NCBI GenBank assembly: GCA_947462335.1
Contig: OX381704.1
Location: 46,628,942-46,692,941 of the forward strand
Direction: 5' to 3'
DNA from: Harmothoe impar
Lineage: Eukaryota; Annelida; Polychaeta; Phyllodocida; Polynoidae
DNA length: 64,000 nt
A program made the translations under genes and the position numbers. This document shows, one piece after another, positions 20,701 to 28,907 of this stretch (within the stretch, counting starts at the first letter, position 1; every line of letters begins with the position of its first letter). The notes under the pieces are model-generated. The model was not told the origin of the DNA. It did no database searches and saw only the letters and a list, made by a program, of their open reading frames with translations.

Positions 20701-22222
20701 AGCACTCCCTTACAGGGTTGATATAGGTAATGCTGAAGGGTCAGCATGATGCGCTAATGTAACACTGGCAAGTGAATCATCAACGCTATAAGTTGCTGCA
20801 CTGCATAATGACGACAAGTGTTGCCTGTAATACTTAAAGGATTAATGGATTTGTAACAATTCCGTATACCAACAGAAAATAACTAGCTGTTATACACTGA
20901 AATATGAATAAGTGTATGCTTTAGAACTGACGGCCCATTTCTAGTTCCAATATGTAACAAAAAGTTTACGGAAAAAAGAAGCTGTTACAACAGCAGTACA
21001 CTAGAATTGGTTATATGATCACCTGCTTTGAAGATTTCTCCCAATTGAAAAACTTATCTAAGTAATTGACTCAGGGTTACCAACCTGAGTCTTATGCGAC
21101 GCCTCATGAGGGGTTGCATCAAGATAGTGAAAGTTCAATTTCACATGTCTATTTAAACATGAAATACTACTTCAATCAACCCAAAAACTATAGAAATTGA
21201 AAGATTGGACACTCATCTACATACAACATTGATCAACATTACCAATATCCTGTTAGAACCATGTGAAATATTTAATATAAAGAAAGTCACAAAATAACAA
21301 CAAAAAGTTCTCTTGAAAAATTAAACTGTTAAGTACTAGAGTCCATTTTCGTCTACATTACAGTCCACACAATTTTAGTGCTAAGTCAATGGGACATATC
21401 TTGTATTACAGGGTGAGACGTTTTTTGTAAGACCTTTTTCAGATATTTCTCCTCAAGTATCTTGAATTATCTTGAATTACTTTAATGTGTGGACAGATGT
21501 TTGTAGCGCTCCCCCTGCTAGTACTAGAGGTAATTTACAGGGGAGGTAACTTGCTATTATTTCTGTGACAGTGATAACCCTGATTCACTTTGCACCGACA
21601 ATGCACATGTCGTTACAAAGACTATATGGAAATATGAGTACCCCCCCCTCTACTAGATATGTAGGCAGTGGTAATTGACTGGGGGGAGTTAATCATCTGT
21701 TATACACGCTGCCCCGCGGCCGGCCGACACGGCGAAACAGAACCGAAGATGGTGTCGCTGCTGACGCTCCGATCGACTCGCTTTTCGGCCGAGACGTAAA
21801 ACGGCGGTTACACGCCACCAGGCGCTGACGCCGACAGCCACCTGCTTGCCCAGACGCACTTGCTCGCCCACACACACTGGCTCGCCCAGGCCCACCGTCT
21901 CACCCACACCCACCAGCTCGCCCACACACACCTGCTCAGCTGAAATATGATCACATACTAGTGTGACACATGATTTGAGGGTAGTTTTGACCCAGGAATA
22001 CATTCCTGCTCTCAGAATTGACAAATAATTATTCATTGTTCCTGAAATAATATTTACGGATTCAGTTGTTTAGTCCATCATTTCAATCACTTTATCACCC
22101 TGACCCTGAGTCATCTGTGATGTTAATCACACGTTCAATCTTTTTCTGATTCTTTTTTTTTTTTTTTTTTTAGAAAAATGGGACTGGAGCGCATGTCTGC
22201 AACATTTGAAGCGAAGAAGTAA
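5583..22222 (+). CDS. EFCAB10: EFCAB10-like EF-hand protein, four exons
   Basis: Exons are 5583-5709, 19708-19872, 20210-20300 and 22174-22222. They sum to 432 nt (143 residues plus stop), and every junction is GT/AG and in phase. The first exon encodes EATDYLKKHKVLELLDNLTS, an RIIa/DPY-30-type dimerisation helix pair followed by HRP, as in vertebrate EFCAB10. Exon 2 has the divergent EF-hand region ending in MMDPTHRGFITIDQYKQ. Exon 3 continues ALWTLGVTGYD, like the KEALKTLGL segment of the family. The length matches the roughly 130-residue vertebrate protein. The start is the ATG at 5583; no upstream ATG is in frame. RIIa-fold EF-hand proteins of this kind are usually axonemal or ciliary. 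Intron 1 is 14 kb and holds most of the left-half transposons. Confidence 0.93.
5925..6350. repeat. Degenerate GGCCAGTACTGG-type repeat array
   Basis: Imperfect, partly palindromic copies of TACTGGGCCAATACTGGCCC fill the stretch just left of the Ty3/gypsy element. The element's target duplication GCCAG is part of this motif, so the retrotransposon landed inside the array. Confidence 0.7.
6351..6494 (-). repeat. 3' LTR of the Ty3/gypsy element
   Basis: 144-bp direct repeat of 11200-11343. The only difference I see is CCTTTCTCG here against CCTCTCTCG in the other copy. It is unusually short for an LTR. Confidence 0.95.
6773..9892 (-). CDS. pol: Ty3/gypsy Pol polyprotein (protease, RT, RNase H, integrase)
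   Basis: A 1,039-codon frame read leftward. The order is: aspartic protease with LDTGASKSF near residue 20; reverse transcriptase with the VMDDILVAG catalytic box near 290; RNase H starting IQCDASGYALGG near 435; an HHCC integrase zinc domain ending CAICN near 690; and a D,D-35-E core (TVDYMSKF, RTDNGPQFSS, SPNYPQSNGEAERA). The DIFEW and K02A2.6-like integrase layout suggests the Mag lineage. The frame is open from a TAG about 48 nt upstream of the first Met, so translation probably enters by +1 frameshifting from gag. No stop or frameshift lesion is seen, so it looks competent. Confidence 0.96.
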   Translation of the reverse strand: MNGWWEKLTIGGIKVRMQLDTGASKSFMSAKTYNKIPERPAIRPTKRVYLSYTQHPIPLLGSAVFRVWWKSQEIEVKFYITEQDQSTLLSGAACTELGLIKRIHAVDRGIDKYPELRSLTGTLPGVYSLKIDPTVRPVVHGNRRPSHSMREKVVSKLKEMVADGHIAKVKEPTDWVSSMVVVEKKDKIRICSDPRDLNKAIRREHYPTPAVEDIVASIPDAKVFTVIDAKSGFLQIQIDYESSLLTTFNTPVGRYRWLRLPFGIKSAPEIYQRIMDAMLEDIPGAYAVMDDILVAGRDESHHDSIMAKVVRRATEWNLKLNFEKCQVKKSSVKYVGHILSSEGLQIDPDKVEAVRDMPRPQTKEDVRRFLGFLQYISKFIPNLSDIDAPLRELTKKDSDFVWEEPEQCSFDKLKDLCCNAPVLAYYDVRKPVRIQCDASGYALGGVLLQEDRPVAYTSRALTSTEKGYAQIEKETLAIVHSCKKFHHYVFGKEVLVESDHKPLQSIFKKPILAAPMRLQTMMLRLQPYDLNVCYVPGKDIPMGDALSRANLPGEQEDIEHIVVNMVNFIAVTPTRYRSFQEATPDEMNELYHLILKGWPDTKEQVPHSVRVYWTNRDELAVSDGIVYKGMRIVVPPSLRPEMLSQVHESHLGITKCKQRAREALYWPGMSQQIEDLVSDCAICNTFQNKQPAETMRPTPTPQRPWQEAASDIFEWKGENYLLTVDYMSKFIEVDKLADMSSETTKETLMRQLATHGLPDVLRTDNGPQFSSQAFRKYCDEKQITHVTSSPNYPQSNGEAERAVQTVKRLWAKSSDRAQRYMALLDYRTTPMESCGLSPAQLSMGRRPRNMIPIATELLDPKQIDMQEVRKALDQSKRSQKHYHDAKHPRDLPPLQVGDPVRMAPFPGTKRWVPATIVRHHEQPRSYIVDREGHKYRRNRRHLRLATHKANSFGASDELTRPNVAPSPTMDVIPQQPVVPMPSLPSPKPLSPKKATHPTVDSPMGVLPIPAGGEGSVHSEGAQYRTSSGRLSRPPRRLDL
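9789..10811 (-). CDS. gag: Ty3/gypsy Gag polyprotein
   Basis: A 340-codon frame starting at ATG 10811. The first 200 residues form the helical capsid-like region (EWQRFKQHCTFHFGG, then LMTFIGDKGRELYSTFTW). A basic segment follows, then a zinc knuckle CNYCRGKGHFVSVC (C-x2-C-x4-H-x4-C) near residue 245, preceded by a second Cys/His cluster CEKCGYDASHSNC. Gag packages the element RNA into particles. Its last 35 codons read the start of the protease in the wrong frame, which marks the overlap with pol. Pol is in the +1 frame relative to gag. Confidence 0.95.
   Translation of the reverse strand: MAESYSNGSAPSMNWEATDLSREWQRFKQHCTFHFGGPLSKKSEKEKVNFLMTFIGDKGRELYSTFTWLPATGDDPAENESLQAVYKKYEDYVKPFRDEIRATARFLRRKQKADEKFDDFVTALRVLVKDCGYDPTHEDRMLRDVIVIGVRQASVKEKCFDKGEELTLRMAITFGRSNESSRETMQVLDWEEDSAVHAVRHDKHGKNKKKQAPPREKPPKGNQKSEMCEKCGYDASHSNCPAHNATCNYCRGKGHFVSVCTKSKRTFKKSAHAVDERSNEESSSDESDVGFAHLVHAVQPVREEPQGEWMVGEVDDWWYQGTDAIRYWRFKVLYVCKDIQ
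11200..11343 (-). repeat. 5' LTR of the Ty3/gypsy element
   Basis: 144-bp direct repeat of 6351-6494. It is the 5' LTR because gag and pol read leftward from it. The target duplication GCCAG follows at 11344. Confidence 0.95.
11349..12009. other. EFCAB10 intron 1, no gene
   Basis: AT-rich intronic sequence. It has short runs with repeated phrases such as CCAATTTTCACCTGTTTTCA near 11760. I see no coding or structured feature. Confidence 0.4.
12012..12233. mobile_element. Palindromic MITE with TA duplication
   Basis: The termini CCGTAAATTCCCGCGTACTA and the reverse complement at 12233 are flanked by TA. The interior repeats GCGGGTTATACGCG-type phrases in both orientations. A diverged relative lies near 56737-56961. 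Confidence 0.8.
12411..12780. repeat. Left arm of a 5.7-kb-spaced inverted repeat
   Basis: About 370 bp starting ACTGGACATCGATTCTCT, matched in reverse complement by 17790-18157. The two arms could be terminal repeats of one large DNA transposon or two oppositely oriented copies of one repeat. I found no matching target duplication. Confidence 0.7.
12843..14828 (+). mobile_element. 5'-truncated non-LTR retrotransposon (LINE) with poly(A) tail
   Basis: The insertion carries most of a LINE reverse transcriptase, then about 380 bp of 3' UTR, an AATAAA at 14781 and a 23-base A-run ending at 14828. The apurinic-type endonuclease and any ORF1 are missing, so it is a dead-on-arrival 5'-truncated copy. 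The exact 5' junction and target duplication are not clear. It lies between the inverted-repeat arms at 12411 and 18157. Confidence 0.88.
12891..14423 (+). CDS. LINE reverse transcriptase, N-terminally truncated
   Basis: An open frame of 510 codons from 12891 (open from 12843), with no natural start because the element is truncated. Reverse transcriptase blocks are clear: WRPISILPIPSKIMEK, QQYGFRKGFSTSEAVYDLL, the first catalytic Asp in VFIDIRKAFDCVNHD, FGVPQGSVLGPTLF, and the second box KLYADDVVLYTTS. The C-terminus ends with the usual LINE tail SPLYRGLVTWNKLP. This fits a CR1/Jockey/L2-type LINE; the clade is unresolved. The intact frame over 1.5 kb suggests a fairly recent insertion. Confidence 0.9.
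   Translation: MTTPSGIPHVGTKVIKDAMIACPKAFTHIMEFSLLSASLPTAWKNATITPLLKTGNLKEVSNWRPISILPIPSKIMEKLIHIHLSQFLEANKALSAQQYGFRKGFSTSEAVYDLLADIYNARNSHQYVASVFIDIRKAFDCVNHDILLHQLKKSGINRTVLMWLHAYLKGRYQSTKVDGVTSSPKDVHFGVPQGSVLGPTLFIFFINSVLLNTGTAKAKLYADDVVLYTTSKYPAVALRNLQQEANNLSKKCDNLGLSINHNKSKMMWFCAEHKRKNCLNRHLYIGDNRIQTTDTFTYLGATLDTTLNMTPFLNKTIGNTNFLSFKFGKLRYLLGMDDAKTLFQQAILPHFDNCSFMTDCSTETNTKKLQVIQNRMLRCIRNVRVWEDSVADLHDLCEIPLLAPRRKELLMSLIFSKTKKKKPIITRRRTRNDNKQNHKIPFPRTQKFKRSPLYRGLVTWNKLPVDIQLAESKLVFKRKIKKLFGTYMKGRNAAATARRIRARRVPRRRV
15005..15300. repeat. Tandem array of a ~60-bp A-rich unit
   Basis: About five copies of a unit containing GGCGAGAAAAAAGTTCAAAA and CTAAAAACACC. Copies are well conserved with a few indels in the A-runs. 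Non-coding. Confidence 0.85.
15333..16342. repeat. Long inverted-repeat (foldback) element with nested MITE
   Basis: The left arm runs 15333-15735, excluding a nested 207-bp MITE. It pairs with the right arm at about 16148-16342: ATAGCTTTCTGTTAGAAGGA matches its reverse complement near 16240. The loop (15736-16147) is AT-rich with a CAATTCAATTCAATTTTATT run. It is non-autonomous. Confidence 0.75.
15480..15686. mobile_element. MITE nested in foldback, TA duplication
   Basis: The termini CTGTAAACGTATTTTATTTC and the mirrored CGTACGTTTACAG-type end are flanked by TA (15478-15479 and 15687-15688). The interior contains the palindrome around CGCGGATTTTAAAATCCGCG. It split the left arm of the surrounding foldback, so it is the younger insertion. 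Confidence 0.85.
16345..17570. repeat. Tandem array of a ~130-bp unit
   Basis: Seven or eight diverged copies containing CAGTTGGCACCCCATAGGTT, AAGATGGCCACCATTCATTG and GTAGTTGCATTAATTTGAT. The GTTGGCA landmarks fall near 16467, 16719, 16851, 17000, 17132 and 17551. The array is interrupted by the MITE at 17215-17495. Confidence 0.85.
17215..17495. mobile_element. MITE copy B, TTA duplication, G/C-tract arms
   Basis: The termini GGGAGTGATCATTTATTA and the mirrored TAATAAATGATCACTCCC are flanked by TTA (17212-17214 and 17496-17498). Long G and C tracts sit inside each arm. It belongs to the same family as 2808-3553 and 20391-20709. It interrupts the 130-bp tandem array. Confidence 0.85.
17790..18157. 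repeat. Right arm of the 5.7-kb-spaced inverted repeat
   Basis: Reverse complement of 12411-12780, ending AGAGAATCGATGTCCAGT. Both arms keep a 78-codon open frame of similar sequence, but it reads outward and matches no family I recognise. Confidence 0.7.
18158..19707. other. EFCAB10 intron 1, right end
   Basis: Non-coding. The phrase CGCACTCAACCCAGGACC (18607) through GGTTCAGTGCACC looks like the edge of an old interspersed repeat. A TATTCAATGG motif recurs in both orientations at 19268-19315. No gene seen. Confidence 0.4.
19708..19872 (+). CDS. EFCAB10: EFCAB10 exon 2 (EF-hand region)
   Basis: Acceptor TTTACAG before 19708, donor GTGAGT after 19872. It encodes DDPKEFLVGQLGKLQQC through FGMMDPTHRGFITIDQYKQ. 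The loop DPTHRGFITIDQ lacks several canonical calcium ligands, so calcium binding is doubtful, as in the vertebrate protein. Confidence 0.92.
20210..20300 (+). CDS. EFCAB10: EFCAB10 exon 3
   Basis: Acceptor CTCAATAG and donor GTAAGC. It encodes ALWTLGVTGYDESPSG through DTFIREA, the helix following the EF-hand loop and the start of the C-terminal segment. Confidence 0.9.
20391..20709. mobile_element. MITE copy C, TTA duplication, G/C-tract arms
   Basis: The termini GGGAGTGCTTATTTTTTAAC and the mirrored GTTAAAAAATGAGCACTCCC are flanked by TTA (20388-20390 and 20710-20712). The interior has runs of up to 12 G and a GCGCGC-rich centre. It lies in EFCAB10 intron 3. Confidence 0.85.
20713..22173. 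other. EFCAB10 intron 3, no gene
   Basis: Non-coding. At 21840-21930 the phrase GCTCGCCCACACACAC-like recurs five times (short degenerate tandem repeat, GC-rich). It gives a small antisense open frame that I do not regard as a gene. Confidence 0.4.
22174..22222 (+). CDS. EFCAB10: EFCAB10 exon 4 with stop codon
   Basis: A long polypyrimidine tract ends in TTTTAG before 22174. The exon encodes KMGLERMSATFEAKK and stops at TAA 22220-22222. AATAAA signals follow near 22345 and 22361 and would end the 3' UTR. Confidence 0.9.
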
Positions 22223-24471
22223 CCTGCCACTATTTTGAATGATGTGTCTGTAAACTCAAGACTCTATGGACGTCGTATATAAATATTATTTTGAATGTTA
22301 CTGTTTTGAAAGAAATCCATATGGCTGTTCAATTAGAATTGTAAATAAAATATTGTAATAATAAATATTTGTTTTGTATTTATTTCAAGAACTATTTTTT
22401 AAGATTACCGTATATTCTTGTGTAGAGGCCGCCGCCCGCAGCTAGTATGCGACTGATTGCGAGTCAGACCGCCTAGGAGGCTCATACGCAAGCTTTTGCT
22501 CGCATAGTCAGTGTAGTCACAAGATCCTTTAAAAACAGTAAATACTTTATTTCAGTACTTTTCCAACTGTTCTTTATTTTCCAGAAAAGTTAAATTTTCT
22601 GGGCGAAATGTTACTTTTTTTTTTGTGTACAAGCATGGATGCCAGAACAAACATGCACACAATTTTTTTATCTTTCAAGGGAAGCAATTTTTTTCGCGCT
22701 AAAGTCAACCCAGATTCCATCCCCTTCCCTACTCCTGAATTTTAAAAAGTTGCCAAGAAAGGAAGGCACATGTAAGATTTTATAGAAATAAGTTTTCAGG
22801 GACCGTGATTATACTTTATTTGAGCTGGATTTACTTTATTTTTTAAATTTTTTAATTATTCTTTGTAGGACGAAAGCTAAAAGCGTCTGTCTTCACCGCG
22901 ATGCAACCTTGTTATGAAGATATTCAAAACTTCAATGGCCGCCATTGTCATGGCGCCGCCCTCTGAGTGACGTCACAGTGACATCACAAGGAGCTGTCTC
23001 CATAGTAACCAGTTGTAGACTGGATACGGTTGCTAGCAACAATGGTGATATCATTTGTTGGTAGTAACAATGCAGTTTTGAAGTTTCTGCAGTGGAGACT
23101 GATAGGTTTCGCTTGTTATAAGCTCATCAGGCATCTAAATAATTTCTTTTAGAGAAATTATCGCAGACAAGGTGTCTGAAGCTAGTTCAGAACTTTAAAA
23201 GAGAGCGGGCCCGGGCGAATTTGTGTTAGCAAATGCTTATAAAATTCGTCCTAGCTGGATTTACTTTATTTCGGTAGCACTGATACTTTATTTTTATGAA
23301 GGACCAGTGGCAGCACTGCATAGTTTAGTATTGACATTGCCATTATCAGAGCCTGTCAGGCTTATGGATTTTCCTAAAGTCAAGGCACGGCTAATAGGCA
23401 AGTTTGGCTTACTTATACATGAGAATTTACGGGAGGCAGACTTATATCTTTGAAAGTGACACTTAATCATCAGACATGGATTTCCCTAATAATAAGGATT
23501 TCCAACTCCTCCCCTCTGTAAGTAAACACTCAAAATCGGGAGATGACCGGGTACCCGAGTACCTTTTCAGGGATTCTGTCAATACCTGATTCACATCTCT
23601 GAATTACTGAAATAAAGGAAAAAGAGACAAACTATGCTTTGATATATCATGAAAAGGTTTATTTGAAGTATAAAAATACACTTTTATCTAGATTCTACAG
23701 GCCTCGCAGTAGAACCCATATCCATAACCAACTTAACCAACCACCGTCACGTAAAAAGGTATACACTACACGAACTTCATGGTTTATAAATGTATGCTTT
23801 TGGTATAGCAAAATCACAAAGAGGAAATAGCATACCATCTAGTTACAACCCCCTCCCAAATCTTTACATCATAATATCAAATTCAGTAAAAAAAAACACA
23901 AAAAAACATGTCCATACAAAGGCAACATTTGTTGCAGTTTGTAAAAATAAAGGAACCTTTTCAAATTTTCACCTTTATGGTCATCAACAGAAAATGAAAT
24001 ATTGTCACAAGCACGCATCACAGGATTTCTCTCCTGGCATTCAAAAACAAAAGTTTTCCCTTTTCAACAGTTTTGATCTGAGTTGCAATCTCAAAGCTTC
24101 ATGTAACCCCCCCTCCTCGCCCCCCCCCTCACACACACACACATCGTGGTGATCAAGTCGCTCTCCAGCAGATGTCCGGTTACCGGTATAACCTTTCTAT
24201 TCCAGCATGCTACGTTCTTCTCATGACTAGGGTATAATGTGTAGGACTGAATGACTAAAGTAGTTTATGAGAAGCAAAGTAATATGATCCTCAACTCAAT
24301 TGATCTCAGGAAGTTTTGTAGTTTTCCTTTTTGATCCACACTGGATCACAGCCCTAAAAGATAACACTCAAGTTTATACACATACTAAAACACAATCAGT
24401 GGATAACATTGTCCATCAACATCAAGACAACTCTACCCAGTCATAGATCAAACACGTCATCTCACCTGCAC
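22223..24471. other. EFCAB10 / TDRD-like convergent intergenic region
   Basis: It contains the EFCAB10 3' UTR with AATAAA near 22345 and 22361. On the minus strand an AATAAA near 23652-23658 could end the TDRD-like 3' UTR. A CpG-richer patch lies at 22920-23000. No coding frame is convincing. Confidence 0.4.
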
Positions 24472-24803
24472 TCTCCAGCAAGAGGGGGCGTACTCTTGTT
24501 CCCGAATCCTTCCGAAGCTAGGCTCTGGTAACTGCCAAATGTTGGGATTTTGCTGGGTCTGGGCAACCCCTGCTGGTAGCTTGGAATCAGCGAACAGGAA
24601 CAGGAAATGGAACCAGAAAGGCTGATGGTAAATCTACCTAAAACTACCATCATACATTCTGGTTCCATTTCCTGTTCCTGTTCACTGGTTCCAGCCTACC
24701 AGCAGGGGTTGCCCAGACCCAGCAAAATCCCAAGTTCAAGGTCATTTGGCTGTTACCAGAGCCTTCCTTCGGAAGGATTTGGGAACGAGAGTAGAGGGGG
24801 CGA
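24472..24803. repeat. Foldback element, copy 1
   Basis: A near-palindrome: the left arm contains GGATTTTGCTGGGTCTGGGC and the right arm its reverse complement. The turn is near 24632-24650. Outer ends pair GTTCCCGAATCCTTC with GAAGGATTTGGGAAC. A second copy is at 25647-25960. Confidence 0.8.
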
Positions 24804-25646
24804 CGCTAAACCGCCCTCGGCCCGCCACACATACACACACACTCAACCCACTTGACTGCACATACAGCCTCTTAGTCTTGTGGTTGCCATTTCATGGCCA
24901 ACGTAGGCCGACGCTCATTAATTTTATCAGGTTACCAGTGCTGTTCTCCTTGTTAAGCATACATTTATCTCGATTTTCTCAGCTATTTGACAGGTTCGAA
25001 AGAAAATGGAGGTATACATTTTGGTAGGACAAATCATTTACATCCATTAGTACTCTTATTTTCTTTCAAATCAGCAAATCGAGATTGAAATAGACTTCAC
25101 AAAGAGAGCGAAACTGAGAACCTGATACATGTACCAAGTACTTTGATATCACACCATAGTCTTGTATATATATATATGTTTAACTAAAGGTATATAATAA
25201 TACATAGGCTCTGCACTGCAAGCCTATGAAACAATATCACATAAAAATACAGATCATTTCTCGTCTGATAAATCAAGTTATACATACGTCACCGCCTGTA
25301 GGACACGTTTAAATGCTACAATGTCAATGAGGAGCCACATCCACCCAAAGGCATTTGGTTTAGAGACAGAATATGCTCCAAACTAAACACGCGTTATCAT
25401 CACCTCTTTTAGTCAGTAAATCTGTGACTTCAAGTATCGAAAGGGTTTTTTCCCCCCCGCATACACAGCACCAAGATATTTTATCTCATTCTTTAGGGAC
25501 AAAAACAGAAACAAGTATTCTGTCCATCACAGGGCCTATTAATACTTCTAACAACAAGAGTTCAGCACCTTAAGGCCCGGCTCTCTTCTGACCTGACTCG
25601 AGCTATAAACTGGACACGATGAGATCCTTTTGTGGAGAAAAGTTCA

Positions 25647-25960
25647 GCGACTCTTACTCTACTCTCGTTTCCCAACCCTTCCGAAGGAAGGCTCTGGTGA
25701 CAGCCAGTATGACCTTGAACTTGGATTTTGCTGGGTTTAGGCGATCCCTGTAGTTAGCTCGGAACCAGCGAACAGGAACCAGAAAGTATGATCGGAAATA
25801 CAGGTAAATCTACCATCATACATTCTGGTTCCTGTCCTCTGGTTCCAAGCTACCAGCAGGGATTGCCCAAATCCAGCAAAATCCAAAGTTCAAGGTCATA
25901 CTGGCTGTCACCAGAGCCTTCCTTCGGAAGGATTTGGGAACGAGGGTACTCTTACTCGGG
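25647..25960. repeat. Foldback element, copy 2
   Basis: Same architecture and sequence as 24472-24803: GGCTCTGGTGACAGCCAGTA in the left arm and its complement in the right. It lies about 850 bp from copy 1, in the presumed 3' UTR of the TDRD-like gene. Confidence 0.8.
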
Positions 25961-26024
25961 CTGAGACCTGATGTCCAAATGTTGAAACAGACATTTTCCT
26001 CTGACTGGTGGCACCCCCTGGTGC

Positions 26025-28907
26025 CTCAGCCTGGAACCATGCGGTAGCGCTTGTTGCGCTTACTCCCTGAGTTAGCTGTTGTTGCATTTGGTGGTATAAT
26101 ACGACGAGCGTGTCCGAGCTGTATGAAGCGATCAGCTACATTGACTTCAGCTTTCTCGTTGGTCGTGTCATAGAGATCGACCGTTAGTCGTGTCCCAAAC
26201 CTGCAGATATTACACACAATATGTACTAAACATAAGTATTCAGACTTTCTTTTTTAACATAAGTGGCATTCACCGGGGACATTCATACATCATGAGGACA
26301 AAGGGCATAGTGTGTTGAAGCCCTATATGCCACCCTTTAAGGGTTAATATTAATCACACACTCACCCCCCCCCCCCCCCCAACCCACGTTGTACATGTAT
26401 ATATAAAGTATCAATTACCTTTCCTGGACGAGCGCCACAAGTTCCTTCTCTTCCACGAAACTGACAAACTCGTGGCTGAAAAAAAAAAGAACAACAAAAG
26501 ATCACATAATTTGTACACTTTGAAGAGTTTTGAGTTGACTAAAGTGGTCATATAGATTACATGTTTAGCAATTTAAGCGCGCAAACACAGAACCAATGAC
26601 AGGACACAATAAGATTCCATGATGGATGCAATTTCTTTTTCAGCAGATGAATGTTTCTATTTAACCAACAACTAATACAATAGTTTCAATGAACAAAACA
26701 ATATCATATACATATATATATATATACCGTAAAACGTTGGCTAAATTTCCTTTTCAGCTTTATCTTCCTAGTCCAGATTCGACTCATCGGCATTGTTGTA
26801 TAGTCTTGATAATTCATTAATATTCAGAATTTAATGGTATATTATTCAAAAGAGAAATCAAACAGAATAGACAGAATGGTATAAGTACATGGCTTGTGTG
26901 GTCCAAGTGTCGCCCGTTGGTTTGATCTCAAGGTGAAACTCGATGGCTTGGAAGGGCACGAATAAGAATTGTGTGTCGATCTGCTTTACACTGCGCTCCT
27001 GCTGCCACACTGTGGTACCGAAGTCAAGGAAGAACACCTGAAGGGTAAACACAGAGGGGCATTGTGACTATTACTCCATGTGAAGAGAGTCACTTGTGGC
27101 TGTGTCTCATGAGATCAGGCCATTGTTGTCGTCTTTGACCGGGTGCAATCTTTGACCGGGTGCCATCTTTGACCGGGTATCAGAAAAAGTGTAATTAAAA
27201 AAATAAAAAATTCTGTGATATGCTGGGGGCCAAAAAAACAAATGGCGGTCCTTCTATAATGGCATAACATCTGTCCGCCCTATATTTGCCTTTTCCGTGC
27301 TAGCCGGTCAAAGATTGCACCTGGTCATACTAGTAGATGAAAACATTGGCCCATGTTCGTGAGACACAGCCTTGTAATGTATATCAAACTTTGTTTTAGC
27401 CTCATGCGTCATGGTGAATTGTGAAGCTTACTTCATTACGATATATTGCTTTGACGTGCAATACCCTTTACCGTGTTATTACTACAACCGTTGTTAGTTT
27501 TAATTGCTAGGTTTTCCAGGATAAATAAAAGAATATCAATCAATCAATCAATCGGTACGATGAATGAATACGGATCTCATACATTTTGCACTTGATAATT
27601 GAAGGCTCAGAATGATAAGCATAAATTGTTAAGCTACTAATTAAAATGAATATGACAAGGTAAAGGCTGTTCATCAGATGCCGTACCTTAACCCTGTTGT
27701 TGTCAGGATCTACCTCGATGACACGGCAGCGGTACCAGTAGTGGTCGTCATCACATTTGGCGGCCACGATTTCCCCCTCGGCATAGAGTGTCAGGTCCTG
27801 GTGCTCAAATGGGTGCTCCTCATAAAATTCTCTGTAACGTCATATTACAAGGTAATATAGTATATCTTTTTACCAGAGTGCTGAATTAATTACTTCAATG
27901 CAGCTTTAGAGTTTGATTGTTTACAGTCCCCAAAGCTACTAGCAAAAGGGCCGCTTATTAGATTGGTCGCGGTTATTATGTAAAATACAGTGGACATTCT
28001 TAATACTGAAAGATTTCACTTGACTTTTCAGATTGAGTATCATAATGCCATGAGACGGTGTTTTTTTTAATTTTTAATGTAAAGGGGCGAGGGGGGGGGT
28101 ATCTTGAAGCCAGGGATTTTATGGGTAATACTAGAATTACAACTTACAAGACGATGATATATATATTACAGCGATCTTAATAAACCCCCGAAAAAATAGT
28201 AAGCTGACAAAAGAATCCTTTACTTACGTCATCAGGTCTCGCATTTTCAGGAATTCTGTGTGAAAAACAACAAGGAATATGAAGACATTATTTCCTGTCT
28301 CAATTTCTCACAGCTCGATATTTCATAATGGGGTCGACATTTTATTGCATTTCATAAAACATAAATGGAGTTGAAAGTAAACAGCCTTATAATCTCATCA
28401 CACCAACCTTACATATATGCATTTTGTAATTAAATTGGGTACATCATTACCATTTGAAAATATGTTATGAAACAGACCTTCATTGGCGGGTGGACAGTCG
28501 ATGTCGGCATGTATGGGCAGGACGCCGTAGGGGAGGTAGCCGTAGAAGCGGCTGGGGTTGATGACACTGAGCACCTCGAGCCGCACCCAGGTTTTGGGTT
28601 CTGGTAACGCGACGACGTTCTCATCGCTGTACATTACGACGGCTGATACTTTGTCTTCACACATGTCAGCTGTAGGCAATACAACAACAGTGAATTTCAG
28701 GAGTCGCAGATTGCAAGTACTTTTCCTTTTCAAAGTGGCCAAACACTTTTGAGATTATTCAAAGTCTAAGTAAATAGTCAAATAAAAAAATCTGGCTATG
28801 GTCATACTTACGATTTGTGCGTACATGCTTGTCCCGACAGAGCGCACCGAGCCAGCATCTTACACCACGCGCATAGTACCTGCAGATGGTCTGATCTCCT
28901 ACGCACT
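26025..28907 (-). CDS. TDRD12-like gene, 3' exon cluster (CCCH finger and last extended Tudor)
   Basis: Seven exons. 28907-28812 encodes CVGDQTICRYYARGVRC through CRDKH, a C-x8-C-x5-C-x3-H finger. 28669-28478 starts the extended Tudor (WVRLEVLSVINPSRFYGYL). A 28-nt micro-exon, 28255-28228, follows. 27831-27687 holds the Tudor core EGEIVAAKCDDDHYWYRC and 27037-26889 continues VFFLDFGTTVWQQE. 26475-26419 and 26200-26025 finish the nuclease-like half, ending SGSKRNKRYRMVPG and TGA at 26025. Confidence 0.87.

Noticed and set aside
21689..22036. 115-codon antisense frame with VGVGE-type repeats
   Set aside because: Arises from a short GC-rich tandem repeat inside EFCAB10 intron 3.
23223..23453. 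76-codon hydrophobic frame
   Set aside because: No splice sites, no homologue recognised, lies in a convergent intergenic region.
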